64,000 bases of DNA from Trichostrongylus colubriformis (taxonomy: Eukaryota > Nematoda > Chromadorea > Rhabditida > Trichostrongylidae): assembly GCA_963978905.1 (NCBI GenBank), contig OZ022259.1, forward strand, positions 13,144,001 to 13,208,000, read 5' to 3'. Each line of letters starts with the position of its first letter. Positions within the stretch are counted from its first letter, which is position 1. Below are positions 20,307 through 32,875 of the stretch, one piece after another. The position numbers and the translations under genes were made by a program. The notes under the pieces are model-generated. The model searched no databases, was not told the origin of the DNA, and worked only from the letters and a program-made list of their open reading frames with translations.

Positions 20307-22173
20307 TCAAGGCATATTGAGGGAGCCGAACTCGTAGAGATAGGTCTTGTCAGCGTTAGCATTCGCTTCTATTTCAATGTGCTCTATCTCGACATACACC
20401 AGATTCGGCAGCTCCTTGTTCACTGCAACTGGATTGCTTATTAACGTCCGAATTTTTTAGAAAATATGTACCAAAGTGCGAATGGTTAAATGGTTTATTT
20501 ATAGTTATTGCCCTCTGCCATGTGGCTTCACAAAGCATTTGAAAGACATTAATAGGCTTTGAAAGCCTCTACTTCTGTCGGAAAACATGGAATGTGACGC
20601 CACCCCTTGTCAAGTGGGATGTTTATTTGTTTGTTAAAAGGTGCCTTCATGAAAAGGATCAACATCAGTTTTCATCCCTTTCTTATGCCCCAGCAATTTA
20701 CGCGTTTGGGAGCCGTTCAGCACACAGACACGAAATCAGGTTCATTATCTTTGTCTGATTGTAATGCCGCAGAGATAGCTTAAACACTCAGGAATCACTA
20801 AGTCAAGCAGGGTAGTCCAACTATGCTGCACCGAATCTGCAATACATACGATGGTGCTAAACAACGTGTTCCATCTTCTGCTTCACATTGATCCTTCTTC
20901 GAAATTGCAAAGCCAGGGATAGATGCGAGAAACACATCAATCGAAATAGGTAGAGATACCTTCACGAGAAAAAATCATTGGGAATTCAGGTTCCCTCTAC
21001 TATTGCAATCGATGCCTGGGAATCGCACTGTACATGGATGGAAGCTCACGAAAAGCTACTGCAAGTTAGTTAGTAAATGTGATTGGGATTCCTCTGCTCA
21101 AAGGAATGGTTTAGGGAGAAATTGGTTTCTCTGTTACCCATTATTTATGTTGTATTTGCTTTATACGGGCCGCATGCCAAGTTTCATGCGAAAAAATGTG
21201 AATCTGGCTAAGATACAGCACCACAAGTGCCCACCCCGTCGTCCACTGCGATCGGAGACGCATTGTAGGAGCAGAATATTACGTAAACAGTCCCACTCTC
21301 CTTTCCTAGCCGCGGTGGACGATGTGATGAGGCTTCCACTCGAAGGCCTCGTCCTCTCGGCCGTGACTTTGTGGTGCTGTATCTTAGCCCAATTCTCACT
21401 TTTTCGCGTGAATCTTTGCATTTGGTCCATAGTTAGGCAAATACAGCATGAATATATGGGTAACAAAGAAACTCATTTTCCTGTGGACGATTCCATCGAA
21501 CAAGAATGCACCGTTGATTCTGTCTTAGTCCACGGGCGCTGTCCCAAAGGGAGTTGCGAGCAAATTCTTCCACAATGCAGTGCGGGAATGATTTACTCGC
21601 AATACCTTTCAAACTATATTGTGCTGTATATTGCAAAAGGATATAATAACCCAATTTATTACACATGAATCACTAACAGTATTACCTCGGGGGACTGTGA
21701 CGGTGAAGGTTATCCCGCATTAGAGCATCATTGAACCCCTTATTGCACAAGGGAATCGTTTCAGGCACCCCGGAGCTGCTTTTCTCTAACAGATGCCCTT
21801 CTTCGGTGCATTACGGTGATTGTATTACAATGTAACCTTTGCTTCACACTAACCCCTTCCTTAAGGAATCAGGGTGAGACTCAACAAGAACAAAAAGTAG
21901 AACCTTACACGACAGAACCAAGAAACATCAACCCCCTATAGTCAACCAATTCATTTTGGTAGAAGTGAGCTATCGGGAAAACCACTTACGCTCCACCTAT
22001 CCATAGTGACCGAATTCAATTTTGACGAAGTTCTGCATTGATGGGTGCACGGTCAGTGCTGGTACAAGTTGTTTACCTGTACTGGACATGGCCAAAATTG
22101 GCTTTTTCGGTGTCCATGAGAAGAAGTTCTTGGCAGAGTGCCAGATGTTTTGTTCTTTAGCTTCGGTATTCAT
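20307..22173 (-). CDS. Small gene of unknown function, paralogue B (possibly decaying)
   Basis: Exon 1 is 22077-22173 (ATG 22173-22171, MNTEAKEQNIWHSAKNFFSW..., donor GTAAAC, phase 1). The last exon is 20307-20422 (acceptor TTGCAG; NKELPNLVYVEIEHIEIEAN..., ending EFGSLNMP and TGA). The exon before it ends DVDPFHE at 20645 with a GC donor where paralogue A has GT. Start, exon-1 length (97 vs 103 nt), phases and C-terminus parallel paralogue A. The middle region holds in-frame stops in the frame matching A's second exon, so this copy may be a pseudogene or spliced differently. A family-A MITE lies in the middle intron. Confidence 0.45.
21100..21505. mobile_element. Foldback MITE, family A, copy 3
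   Basis: It contains GTTACCCATTATTTATGTTG at the left and CATGAATATATGGGTAAC at the right, with TGGACGATTCC near the right edge and CACCACAA...TTGTGGTGCTGTATCTTAG as internal arms. It lies within the large intron of paralogue B. Confidence 0.7.
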
Positions 22174-22389
22174 TAGTCAATATGTAAGCGTTTCTGAAAA
22201 TGGAATGAAACCAAATTTGTGCAAGAGTAGCTTTACTAACGTGAGGAAGAGCATTACGGATTGAGTAAACGTAGCTTTACTATCGGGATAGAAAAACTGC
22301 ATGAGCGACAAAATTCCATCGATAAAATGAGTAGCACATGTATGTAATAGCTCCACGAGCGGGTTTTGCGTGCTTATGAGTGCTTATGG

Positions 22390-22910
22390 GCTTAAGAAAG
22401 GATTTGAAGAGCGGTACAAGAGCTGTGGGCTAGTCATTTCCGAGCAAACAGCCTCGGCAAGGGGGACAGTTTGGGTGCATGACCAGCGAGCTTTTGAGCC
22501 TAGGGAACCGTCACTGAATGTGACCTGTAGACCTATCATAAGCTCGCAGGGCTGGGCCTGGTTTCGAGGAGAAATTCCAAAAATAAACCCTAAAAAGGGT
22601 CCTCTCAGTATGGCCTTTTGAAGAGCGGTACAAGAGCTGTGGACTAGTCATTTCCGAGCAAACAGCCTCGGCAAGGGACAGTTTGGGTGCATGACCAGCG
22701 AACCCCCATAGATAGCGGACTGCCTAATCACATATGTTAATAAAGGACGTGTTGACCTTGGATGCTGGTTGGGTGTACTTTGGGTGCGTCTAGGGAACCG
22801 TCACTGAATGGGACCTGTAGACCCACCATAAGCTCTGAGGCAGGGCTGGACCTGGTTTCGAGGAACAATTTCAAAAATAAACCCCGAAAAGGGACCCCTC
22901 AGTATGGCCC
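22390..22910. repeat. Local tandem duplication upstream of paralogue B
   Basis: GAAGAGCGGTACAAGAGCTG...AGCAAACAGCCTCGGCAAGG occurs at ~22397 and ~22620. GGGAACCGTCACTGAATGxG...CCTGGTTTCGAGGA occurs at ~22503 and ~22795. A single diverged version of the first block lies upstream of paralogue A (~9460-9570). Confidence 0.65.
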
Positions 22911-23849
22911 TTCCAACCACAAACACATCCCATCCCCAGTTACCAACCCAAAACTCAAACTTCATAAATACAATACAATTTTCAATAGAAAACGGAGGAT
23001 ACGCATTAGTGGTGTTGGGAGTAAGTTCGCACCTACGATGGTTCCCTGACAGGAGTTTGACACTGCTCTGATGGGCATACATAGCGCTAAGAAGTCGGAA
23101 GGCACACCGAGGGCTAGAAAGCACTGTATCCAAACGCGCTTATATGTGTGTCGGTCGGGGTGATTGTTTGGTCAGTGGGGTTCCGATCTGGTTGTCATTG
23201 ATCACTAAACTGGAAGTGACCAGTGGAGACGAAAATTTTGATAATAATAAAAAGCAAAATTGAGGCAAAGAAGTCTCTGACGAGGGGTGGAATAGTGAAA
23301 ATTCACTGAAACAAGCGTCACATGTGTGCAATGACGAACAAATGAAACGTTTCCCGTGAGCGATGGGACGCTTCTGCTGAGCAGCTGTTGAGGACGTGGG
23401 GTGATCAGATGGTCTACGCAATAGCAGGTGATGGATGCACGGAGATTAAGCAGATACGGAGTGCAATGTCCCAGCGTCATCACACGGCCCCTTAAGTGCA
23501 GGTCAGGGGCATAATTGTTTATTTATGATACTTGGATCTGGCCGTCACATAAGTTATGTGCACTATGTCACGTGGAGGAATGGTAGTCACAGGGCGATTT
23601 ACTGTCGATGCGGCGTCACAAGGACCTGACCAAATGCTATGAGAGCAATTATCGTTCTTTGCAGTGTTTACTTAGGCGTCACATCCAATCTGCCCAAAAA
23701 CAAAGTAATCGCCGGAAGCACTCCAGAATCATTGAGGGGCGAATCGCTATATGCATTGGCCGTGCAAGAGTGCTTCGTATTAGGCTCCCCAGGGAATTCG
23801 TAATGAATTTTTCAAAACCTTTTCTTCGTCTTACAGAAAAATGAATATA

Positions 23850-24359
23850 CAGTAGCGCTCAAAAGTATTCGGCCAAACACTTTTTGTCGTACTTTTTTTC
23901 TACTTGACCAAATTTGACAAAATTTTAATATGTGGTGCCTGAACCTATTGTCAACATTTCTTTATAATGGATTGCCGCTTGACTCTTTTCATGGTTTGTT
24001 ACAAGAATTTGCTACAAAACCACGGAGAAAAGAAAAAGGCTTAGTCAATAAAAACAGCTTTCTTTGCAAAAAATAAAACTAACAAGCCTCAGAAAACATC
24101 AATATTCTGTAGAGAAACCACGATTTTTGATGACAGCGGCACAGCGGGACGGCATAGGGATGGCACTCCAAAAACGAAAAATTGTATTTAACCACGGAAC
24201 TTACACCGTTGAGCGCCAAAATAGTATATTTAGTATGCAGTGTCTCCAGGTACAACATACTGAAATTTCTCTTACAGTTAGATCGGTGCGGTTGCAAGAA
24301 AATTACAAGTGAGAAATCAAAGTGAAAGACCATTTTGCGGAAGACTTTTAGCGCTACTG
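23850..24359. mobile_element. 510-bp Tc1-type MITE, copy 1 (inverted)
   Basis: The ends are CAGTAGCGCTCAAAAGTATT and its imperfect complement, flanked by TA. It is the reverse-orientation relative of 27925-28434 and 37015-37511 and has no open transposase frame. The flanks at ~23650-23700 and ~24380-24420 are themselves related inverted sequences (RRHIQSAQ and RRHIPSAQ in translation), so it may have landed in an older inverted repeat. Confidence 0.75.
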
Positions 24360-24765
24360 TAAGTGGACACCAAGGGTCTGGGCAGATGGTATGTGGCGGC
24401 GAAAGACACACTCTACGATATTTGACGAAGTACCATAGAGGTTCGCGCTAGGCACGACTCCAAGCGATCGTGTCATGTGTTGCGTGTTACCGCCACAATT
24501 CACAGACCTACATACGTGAGTCGCTTGATGCAAATAACGCAAAAAACGTCTCAAGTCGAAATCACAATGCGAATTCAGAATATGATAGAACCTCGCTTAA
24601 CAAATAAGATAAAAGAAGAGATGGGAAGTGTCTGTGGTGAAATTTTGAAAATCGAAAAATTGTTCCGAAAAAAAATTAAAAATTTTTGCCTCCTGGGTGT
24701 TTCACCTCAAGGCCATTGTATAATAATAAATAATTGAATGATCCAAAAAAAAAACAAACAATACT

Positions 24766-24910
24766 TTTGATTTTTGATAACTGCTGTTTATCGCCGCAGC
24801 TCGCGATGCGAAAGTTACTACAAGCATGCTGAGTTATGGGCAAAAGCTTCGGTGTCGGACGGCCCGTCCGACACCGAAGCTTTTGCCCATAACTCAGCAT
24901 CCTTGTAGTA
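24766..24910. mobile_element. tRNA-like repeat family T, hairpin-only copy
   Basis: It is flanked by the 12-base duplication ACAAACAATACT (24754-24765 and 24911-24922). After a (TTTTGAT) start and GCTGTTTATCGCCGCAGC, the rest is a ~100-bp near-perfect palindrome: TTACTACAAGCATGCTGAGT...TTCGGTGTCGGACGG followed by its complement. The tRNA-like core and linker are gone; only the two ends remain, joined at the acceptor-stem sequence. Confidence 0.75.
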
Positions 24911-24922
24911 ACAAACAATACT

Positions 24923-25810
24923 GTTGTGTAGAGCTGAAAACCTCAATATCGGGAGCATATACTGAAACAAACAGTATAAAAAATCGAACGAGCTTATTGT
25001 ACAACCTTAATTGAGTACTATCCCTGCACTTGGGTCCAAAATAGCTGAAGAATTTGTGGGTAACAGACCTTATTATGCACTGTAATGTAAATTAATCACT
25101 GAAATACGGGCATAATGAATCTCGTCATGTCCTATTTAAACAGCCCAAGGCTACTATCACACCAACCAGCTGATTAAAGTCTACCGCGTTGGCCTTGAAT
25201 TGTTTGCATACATGTGCAGAGATCTGTGTACAATGTTCACTGCTCATCGATGCTTTAATGATAACTCACTGATTATGCAAGTGCATGCTGTTTATCAAGT
25301 ACTCCCTTTCAAACAGGAAAAGCAAGAAAGCAAGGATAATAGTAGAAGAAATGTCCAGATCGCGCCTTAGCTCGACGGGCTAATGCGGGGTTGAGCGTGA
25401 TGTCTGAAAAATCCTACGGGTGAGGCCCCATTATTACCCAATGTGTTTTCGCTTAGCGACCCGACCTGGACGTCTAGCGTGGCGAAGGGTGCGAGTGTGG
25501 GGGTTGGAAGGTGGAGAGAATTTTGAAAAGGGGGTGCTGCAAAACTTTCGATTTGATAAGTCATCTGCAATTGATTTACCCATGAGAAAATTGCTTAGCG
25601 TGATTGGACGAGCATATTTATAGCTATAAGGCCTTGCAAAAAAACTGTGCAAAAAACTCTTGCAGTTTGCAAAAAACGAACATGATCAAAATGTGCTATG
25701 TAAAATTCAAGCATTAATGGAGAGGTAATGATTCATCTCACGAATACAATTTTTGATGGAAAAGAAGAGACGAATCACTTGAGCAGAAGGAGTTTACTGT
25801 AATCCTCCAT
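24923..25810. other. Intergenic, no supported feature
   Basis: Short frames on both strands at 25367-25652 overlap each other and have no splice context. No repeats are recognised. Confidence 0.3.
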
Positions 25811-25814
25811 TTGA

Positions 25815-25870
25815 TTGATATTTATTTATTTCATGTGTGCACCAGATAGACGCGCCAGAAAACAGGAAAA
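25815..25870 (-). repeat. Retroposon 3' tail, copy 3
   Basis: Read on the minus strand: TTTTTCCTGTTTTCTGGCGC, then GTCTATCTGGTGCACACATG and AAATAAATAAATA. It matches the copy at 42216-42262 in the last ~45 bases. Confidence 0.45.
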
Positions 25871-26560
25871 ATAAAAAAAACAAAACACCAAGGTTGGTCA
25901 GGAGGAGCGACGCCCAATTTGTGTGCATTCAAGTGAATATAAAAAGGTAACATAGCTTTCAGCTGCTCAGCCAACTTATCAGAGCAAATCTCAGCAACAA
26001 AGAAAAAACTATGAGGATTATTCCCACTGGGAACAGGTCACCCTTTCGAACCAGGCGTAACCACGAGCTGGATCCAGTCATATACCTGCAATCGGTAGTG
26101 GTGCCCTTACGCCTCTGCAGGGTGTCATAGGAATTTGTCCGAACTTCGAACACGAGTATACCAACAGCCCTCGTAGAACAGACAGATCAGGCAGAAGCAG
26201 AATTATAGGACTATACGAAGGTTATGAAAGTTGAAAGTGAACTATTAAAAGGAGTATGAACGTTTAAGACAATGAGGATAAGGGAATGAATAAAAATACT
26301 CTTAGTAGCGAATTGGCCGATGCGCAACGCTAACACCCCACTTAATGAGGGTGTGCCCTCCAATTCTAGGGTATACGGTAAAGTAATTGCAGGGTTACTG
26401 TAGGTTACGTCGCACCTCCTCACATTTGCTCGAGGTACAAACTCATCTGCTGGCTCGCGCTAACTGTTGGCCTCTTCCCGAGTAACATACCTTATGACGA
26501 GTAGTCTGATGTCTTGATCGTGGCTCTTATATCCCCTTACCATATTAGATTAAGGAATAC

Positions 26561-27499
26561 GTTCCCGCCGTTTTTTTGTTCTGTTTTTCACATTGTTTCC
26601 CTCATCCTTCGATAAAGCTTATATATGTTTTCGAAAGAGCTCCTTCTGCTGTGAATAGCCTGTTTTCTGTTTTTCGATTCCTTCGATTGCCTGATATTTA
26701 TGAGGCTTGGAAATGAGGTAAGCCGCAGGCAAGGAAGTCGCACTCTCGACACTTCATCTTCCTCGTCTGCCATTGAGATCAAAAAATTTATGCGCATGAG
26801 ATTTCATTAAAGCTTCTTCAGCTCTACCTTCTGTTCAAATCTCTCAACATTTTGCTGTTTTCAAGATGAAGCTCGTCGACAGAGCTTTTATTGCTCTACA
26901 AGACGATCCCACTAGTCTTCTGAATACTTTCACAGTTTGATATTCCTGAGGCTAAGAAATGTGGTACTCAATAAAAGCCAATCGCATATTTTCGCGAGAA
27001 ATCGAAATTTTACCAAACACTTTTATCGCTGTAACCCCACCCCCCCCCCCACCCCCCGTTACAACTTTTGATGGCTCAGGGATGTCTTTTCCCTTCATTC
27101 GATTTCATTTATAGTGGAAAAAGTCAGCTTTTTCAAACCTCGATGCGTCAAAAGTGCGGTTTTTACCTTACATACTCCATGTCTAAACCTTGAAAAGAAC
27201 AAACAACCAAACGAATAAAAACAAATGAAAACGTTTTTTAGATCTGAAAGACTATCGAAGACATATGCCCATCGTTTTTTGACCTCGATGGCAGACGAAG
27301 AAGTGGAAATGTCGCGAGTGCGATTTTTTGCCTTTAGTTTACTTCATTTCTGGACCTCATGAATATTAAGCAGTCAAAGAAATCGAAAAACAAGTAGTTC
27401 GTTTGGTAAAGCAGAAAAAGTCCTGTCGAACACATATATAAACTTCGTCGAAAGGTGAAGGGAATGTTGCGAAACGCAAAAAATAAAAAACGGCGGGAA
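26561..27499. repeat. Inverted repeat unit with ~230-bp arms
   Basis: GTTCCCGCCGTTTTTTTGTT at 26561 and AAAAACGGCGGGAA at ~27487-27499 bound two diverged inverted arms (26561-~26790 and ~27275-27499). Both arms encode, reading inward to outward, a start MADEE-E-SRVR (minus at ~26773, plus at ~27290) with mostly synonymous differences. A third, weaker copy of the arm sequence lies at ~26870-26965. The central part includes a C-rich tract at ~27035-27057. Confidence 0.5.
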
Positions 27500-27924
27500 A
27501 TTATTCCTCAAACTTACCTACTTTGTGTGTCGGTTTGTTTGCCAGTCTGTATGCCTGCACGTCCGCAAGTGAGTGGTTGCGGTAGGGGATGATAGAGGAA
27601 ATCGACAGCTTTATGTAGGCAGAAACTGATAGGTGTTTGACTATCAATTTAGGGGTCACAATATGTATCAGCAGAGTAGGATTGTGCATAGAAACTAAGG
27701 TTGTTAGGGAAACAATACGGTTAGGGTAAAAGGAGTTACGCTGGGAACTGAATAAACGGAAACTCTAATATTGCAATGTATACTTTGAGCGAGTCCCAGT
27801 CATCCATCAAATTATATGCAGAGGGCAGTAAACGGATAAGAGGTTGCATCACAAAGGATTGCAGTCGCCGAACCTTCACTTTTAAGGCTATTAGGTCGCA
27901 TCAATGAATGGGTCCCCTCGCATA

Positions 27925-28434
27925 CAGTAGCGCTCAAAAGTTTTCGGCCAAATGGTTTTTTAATTGGGTTTTTCACCTGTAACTTCTTTGTGATTGGACC
28001 GATCTAAGAGAAATTCTAGTATGTTGTACTTGGAGACACTGCATTCTTATTATACCATTTTGGCGCTCAACGGTATAGGTTACGCGGTTATATGAAATTT
28101 TTTGTTGTTGGAGTGCCATCGCTATGCCGTTCCGCTGTGTCGCTATCATCAAAAGTCGTGGTTTTCCTACAGAATACTGATATTTTCTAAGGCTTGCTAG
28201 TTTTATTTTTGTGAAAAGAAAACCGCTTTTTCTTGACTTAGCCTTTTCCTTTTCTCCGGTGGTTTTGTAGTAAATTCTTGTAAAAAACTATGAAAAGTGC
28301 CAAGCGGCACTCAAGTAGAAGGAAATGTTGGCAATAGGTTCAGGGACCACATATTAAAATTTTGTCAAATTTGGTCAAGTAGAAAAAAAAGATATGTCAA
28401 AAAAGTTTTGGCCGAAGACTTTTAAGCGCTACTG
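27925..28434. mobile_element. 510-bp Tc1-type MITE, copy 2
   Basis: CAGTAGCGCTCAAAAGTTTT at the left, complement AAGCGCTACTG at the right, TA on both sides. It is colinear with the copy at 37015-37511. Confidence 0.8.
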
Positions 28435-28596
28435 TAAGTGTAAAGTCTATAAAATTCTACGCTATCTCTGCTAATAAGAGAAGGTTGATTTACTTCCTAC
28501 GCGTAGGCCCTTTTCACCAATCATAAATGTTCAAGGGAACGGTTGACATGAAATGAGTCAAGGGCTGAAAATGAAACTGTGAGATGTAAGCGGACA

Positions 28597-29095
28597 TAGT
28601 TGGAAGTATGTAATGAGCTGTTAAAGGAACCGGAAGGGGTCCGAAACCAGAGAAAGATGCAAAGAAATGAGCATTGTGTAACGAACACTCAAGGTCAGAA
28701 GCGATAATCAGTGAAAAAACCCGGATTGGAAAGAGCGACGCGTGGTGCGTATTCGCATTACATTCGCATTACACTCGCATCAACACACTGACTTTCCGAG
28801 TTGTCCGCTGTAGGAGACGGGCCGCGGGCCAACGTTGGTTGTAGCACCTGACTCCTAGCACAGTGGAGTGGCCATCCCCAACAACATTAGCATTGATGTA
28901 AGTACATCTAGAAACAATAGAATTAAGAACAAAGGAAAGAGTTAAAGGAAAATAAACAACTTCATAATAGAAACATCCTCTCTTGGCACCATGTCAAGGC
29001 GTCAAACTGGCATGTTTGTGCAATGGCGGCCACTTAAACTCGTCCGAACTACGTCTGTTTTACCATGGACCGAAATTACCCCTTCCGGTGTCTTT
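28597..29095. repeat. Dispersed repeat family D, copy 1
   Basis: It runs from GGAAGGGGTCCGAAACCAGA to GGTGTCTTTAAA and is highly similar over ~480 bp to 52540-53008, including GTCCGCTGTAGGAGACGGGC and TTGGCACCATGxCAAGGCG. Classification is unknown; no coding frame is seen. Confidence 0.7.
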
Positions 29096-29109
29096 AAATA
29101 GGTAAGATT

Positions 29110-29775
29110 TTTAGATTTTCCTGAATCCATAAACGGAAAATGGCCAAATTTATGGTGACTAGAACAGTGATGAAGTGGGGCGTCGTAGGATCCAATGATC
29201 TGCGCACCCGAGTGGTTGGATGGCAGCGTGTTCAGCAAGGGGAAGTCGCTGATCCTGACCAAGAAAATGTTCTTCTTCAGCTCACGCTACGCTCATTTTT
29301 TGCGATAAGCTCTCGATGTCGTACTTGTTAGCTTATCACTTCGAGATGAGGTCAAAACTTCGATTTCTTCTGAAATTGCAGACAGGAACAGTTCTCCTAA
29401 GCAATATTATCCTACACTCCGCACAACAAAAGCCGCCGATCCTGCGTTACAGGCATGGGTCCAGCCAATAAGCTGAATCATGGAGTTAGCTAGATTCTTA
29501 CTTGTGGTGACAGTGTGCTGTGGTACTTTAGTACGAATATTCTGAGACAATTGTTGAAGTTATTTTTAAAGGGTAGCGGAAAATGTCAAAAAGAAAAACA
29601 CAGGCATGGCGCCACGAAGGTCACAGGCGTCTTTCACTTGCACGGAAAGTTATGTTTCCCACTATGCTCTGGCAGTTTTATATGCGAGGAGTGCGCTTGC
29701 ATATGTGGGACTGATTCAATGAAGAAAATCTTTATGACTGTACTCATAGCAGTGAACTTGAAAGCTGAATACGCC
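29110..29775. other. Intergenic, unclassified
   Basis: An open frame at 29515-29997 (+) runs into a family-B MITE, so at least its 3' part is not genic. No domain is recognised. Confidence 0.3.
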
Positions 29776-29780
29776 TCCAA

Positions 29781-29952
29781 GCCGCGTTCACACTTAGCGG
29801 TGCCGGCGGCAGAGCGTGGCAGTGTGACTCTGCGTCTCCGTCCGTGCCACTCTGTCTCATTGCCTGCATCGTCTCCGCATCTGCCCCCGTGCCACTTTGC
29901 CTCGCGGCCTATGAAGGCAGCAACGCAAACGGCGCAACGTATGAACGCGGCC
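29781..29952. mobile_element. MITE family B, copy 3
   Basis: GCGTTCACACTTAGCGGTGC at the left and GCGCAACGTATGAACGC at the right. The interior shares TCTGTCTCATTGCCTGCATC and CGTGCCACTTTGCCTC with the other full copies. Confidence 0.7.
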
Positions 29953-31040
29953 TCAGTACAGTTCAGGATGATTAAACTCTCCCGACTTTATCGGTAAGCG
30001 GAGTGCCCCTCTCACAACTTAGGAAAGTGATTTTACCAGGATGCAAGAAAACGTAGTAAGCACGTACAAAACCAGTATATAAGATAGCCTCCACCGTTTC
30101 AATAAGGCCAATATCCAGCATCGATGTGATCAGCGGAGGATCTATGGCAATTAATAGGCAAAAAGTTTGTAATTGAGATAGCAATTTCTGAAAGTAAAGG
30201 TAGCGCTTTCATTGGAGAAAGGTGTGATCGCCGCATTTGGGTAATAACATCAAATATAAATCTTTGCAAAAACCTAGTTTATGCTATGATCTCCTCCGCG
30301 CCGAAGGTGTGCACCGCTACGTCTCAAAATCGCGTTGCGACATCGCCTTCGCGGCCCCATCAGCCGCACTTGCCGCAGTCGGCTGAAATTTCGCTCAAAA
30401 TGCTATGGGCTGGTACCGTGAGGGACTTCTGAATCGCAGGTAGAAAGCTTCGAAAGTTTGCTCATATTGTGGTTGTTGCTGTTTCAACAGATAAAACTGC
30501 AAACAAATCGCACTCGCCGAGGGCAGTCGCGCGATTTCTGACGTAACGTTATACATCCCCCCCCCCCCCCGAAGCGAAAGTCGGGAAGACCTGGTTTTTA
30601 GGGGCAAGGTTTTCTGCAATTTTTTCTTCGCTTTCGAGATGTTCAGTATCCTCAGGGACTTTGCTGAGCCCGATGACTACGGCTACGCGACGATCGTGGT
30701 TCTGCTTTTAATGCTTCTATATATGAGAAATCACGACTTATTTGTTACTAGAAACATTTTTTTTTTCATTTCAACTTTCCCTCATCATCGTTTCAATTCC
30801 ACATTGTACTACCTATTTTGTGTCGGCCCTTCATCTTTCATATATCAACAGTCGACGTAACCAGTTAATTGGGGCCGCCCTACAGGCAACACTCGAAGAT
30901 GCTAGGTGAGGTGCAAAGTGACCTGCAGTAATCCCTACAGCACTCCTGCCGCATGTCTCCCAGACTAACAATGCAATAACCGTGAACTAGGTGTTCTTAG
31001 GTTGAGGGGCTTGCGGGTACTGTTTATGAGCAGTCATTAC

Positions 31041-31777
<737 letters not shown>

Positions 31778-31789
31778 AAGTTGTTGAAA

Positions 31790-32605
31790 CCCGAAGAGGA
31801 TTGTAATTACAACAGATAATTACACAGGGGAAAGACGATTAAAATATGTAAAAACGATAGCGAGAAAAAAAATGATAAATTGTAAATACATCAATTTCTA
31901 AATCAAATGAGATAATCAACAAAGTGTCACGTAGTTCGCCTAAATACAGGACCCAATTCGACAAATTGAAAACTACCGTGAATTTAAAAAAGTAGTTACC
32001 GCCCAGAAAAAGGTCATTAATTTCAGAGTCTCCGTTAGAGACTTATTAATAGAGAAGGCCCTCTGTGCCTACAGTTCTCGAACACAGCGCCTTCCTCGTT
32101 CCGCACAAATCGCTCTATAATAAAGGAAGGATGGTAGGTCGAAGTGGACTTTGGAAAATAAGTTCATAGCAACGATAGAATTATGGATGCCATTTACCAA
32201 CCTGCGTTCCATGTCTACTGAGCATCTCTATAAGCAGAGTTACAAGCGTTATTAGCAGAGGCATCTCAGCATAGATGTGTAGGCAAGAATGGAACATGTG
32301 TGTCTCGGTAACCAATTAGTTAGTTGATCCGAAATCAAGGTCAAGAGGTCACCAATTCGGGTTCTTGCTAAAGACACTATTACGCATTTTGTCAGAAATA
32401 CTCTAAGAACATAACAGACAGAAATTTCAATTGCTTGCGAGCCTGATCTATCTACGAAAAAGAGTCGAACGTGAGTTTTTCCTTACATTTGAATATATCC
32501 TACTTACACCTCTACTTTGACACCCTTCTTCAGGTTTTTCATCAAGTTTTTTTTGTTTTCACTGTCTAGTTTGTTGTTAAGCCTTCCAAGATTCACGATC
32601 TTATT
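31790..32605. other. Intergenic; 3' flank of the Penelope-like element
   Basis: No gene is recognised. The right part may be 3' non-coding sequence of the minus-strand retroelement. Confidence 0.35.
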
Positions 32606-32610
32606 TATTC

Positions 32611-32650
32611 GAGGCTAACGTTTCGGCGTCTTCGCCTTCTTCAGAGCCTG
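32611..32650 (-). ncRNA. Hammerhead-ribozyme-like motif downstream of the Penelope-like element
   Basis: On the minus strand: AGGCT, then CTGAAGA, then the hairpin GGCG-AAGA-CGCC, then GAAA, then CGTT and AGCCT. This fits the hammerhead core CUGANGA / stem II / GAAA. AGGCT and AGCCT pair as stem I, and there is a very short stem III, as in the minimal hammerheads reported in the terminal repeats of Penelope-like retroelements. It lies ~230 bp downstream of that element's coding region, on the same strand. Cleavage activity is not shown by sequence alone. Confidence 0.55.
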
Positions 32651-32875
32651 AAAAGTCGAAAAAACTTGAGACCAAATTCAATCCAAGACTTTCACAATCC
32701 CGAGAACTTTTCAACAGAGTACTAAACCAGCTCTCGGTATCGATCGATCGAAGGGTGGCATGGGCTCACCTTGGTATTTGCGACCGGGGTGCGAGATGGA
32801 CCGCCAGCAGGACACCTTTTTAGTAGGCTGAGGAGCAGTACCTCCACCTCTACGACCTCAACCTCGTGTAGTAGG

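Larger units (their letters stand above)
20095..23215. repeat. Segmental duplication, unit B
   Basis: Diverged direct copy of 7600-10030. It is longer because of a family-A MITE at ~21100-21505 and a local tandem duplication at 22390-22910. Confidence 0.75.

Noticed and set aside
21003..21668. 221-aa plus-strand frame
   Set aside because: It runs through a family-A foldback MITE; the frame is not kept in the other copies.
24810..24910. Hairpin as a transcription terminator
   Set aside because: The genome is eukaryotic, and the palindrome is explained by two repeat ends flanked by a 12-base target duplication.
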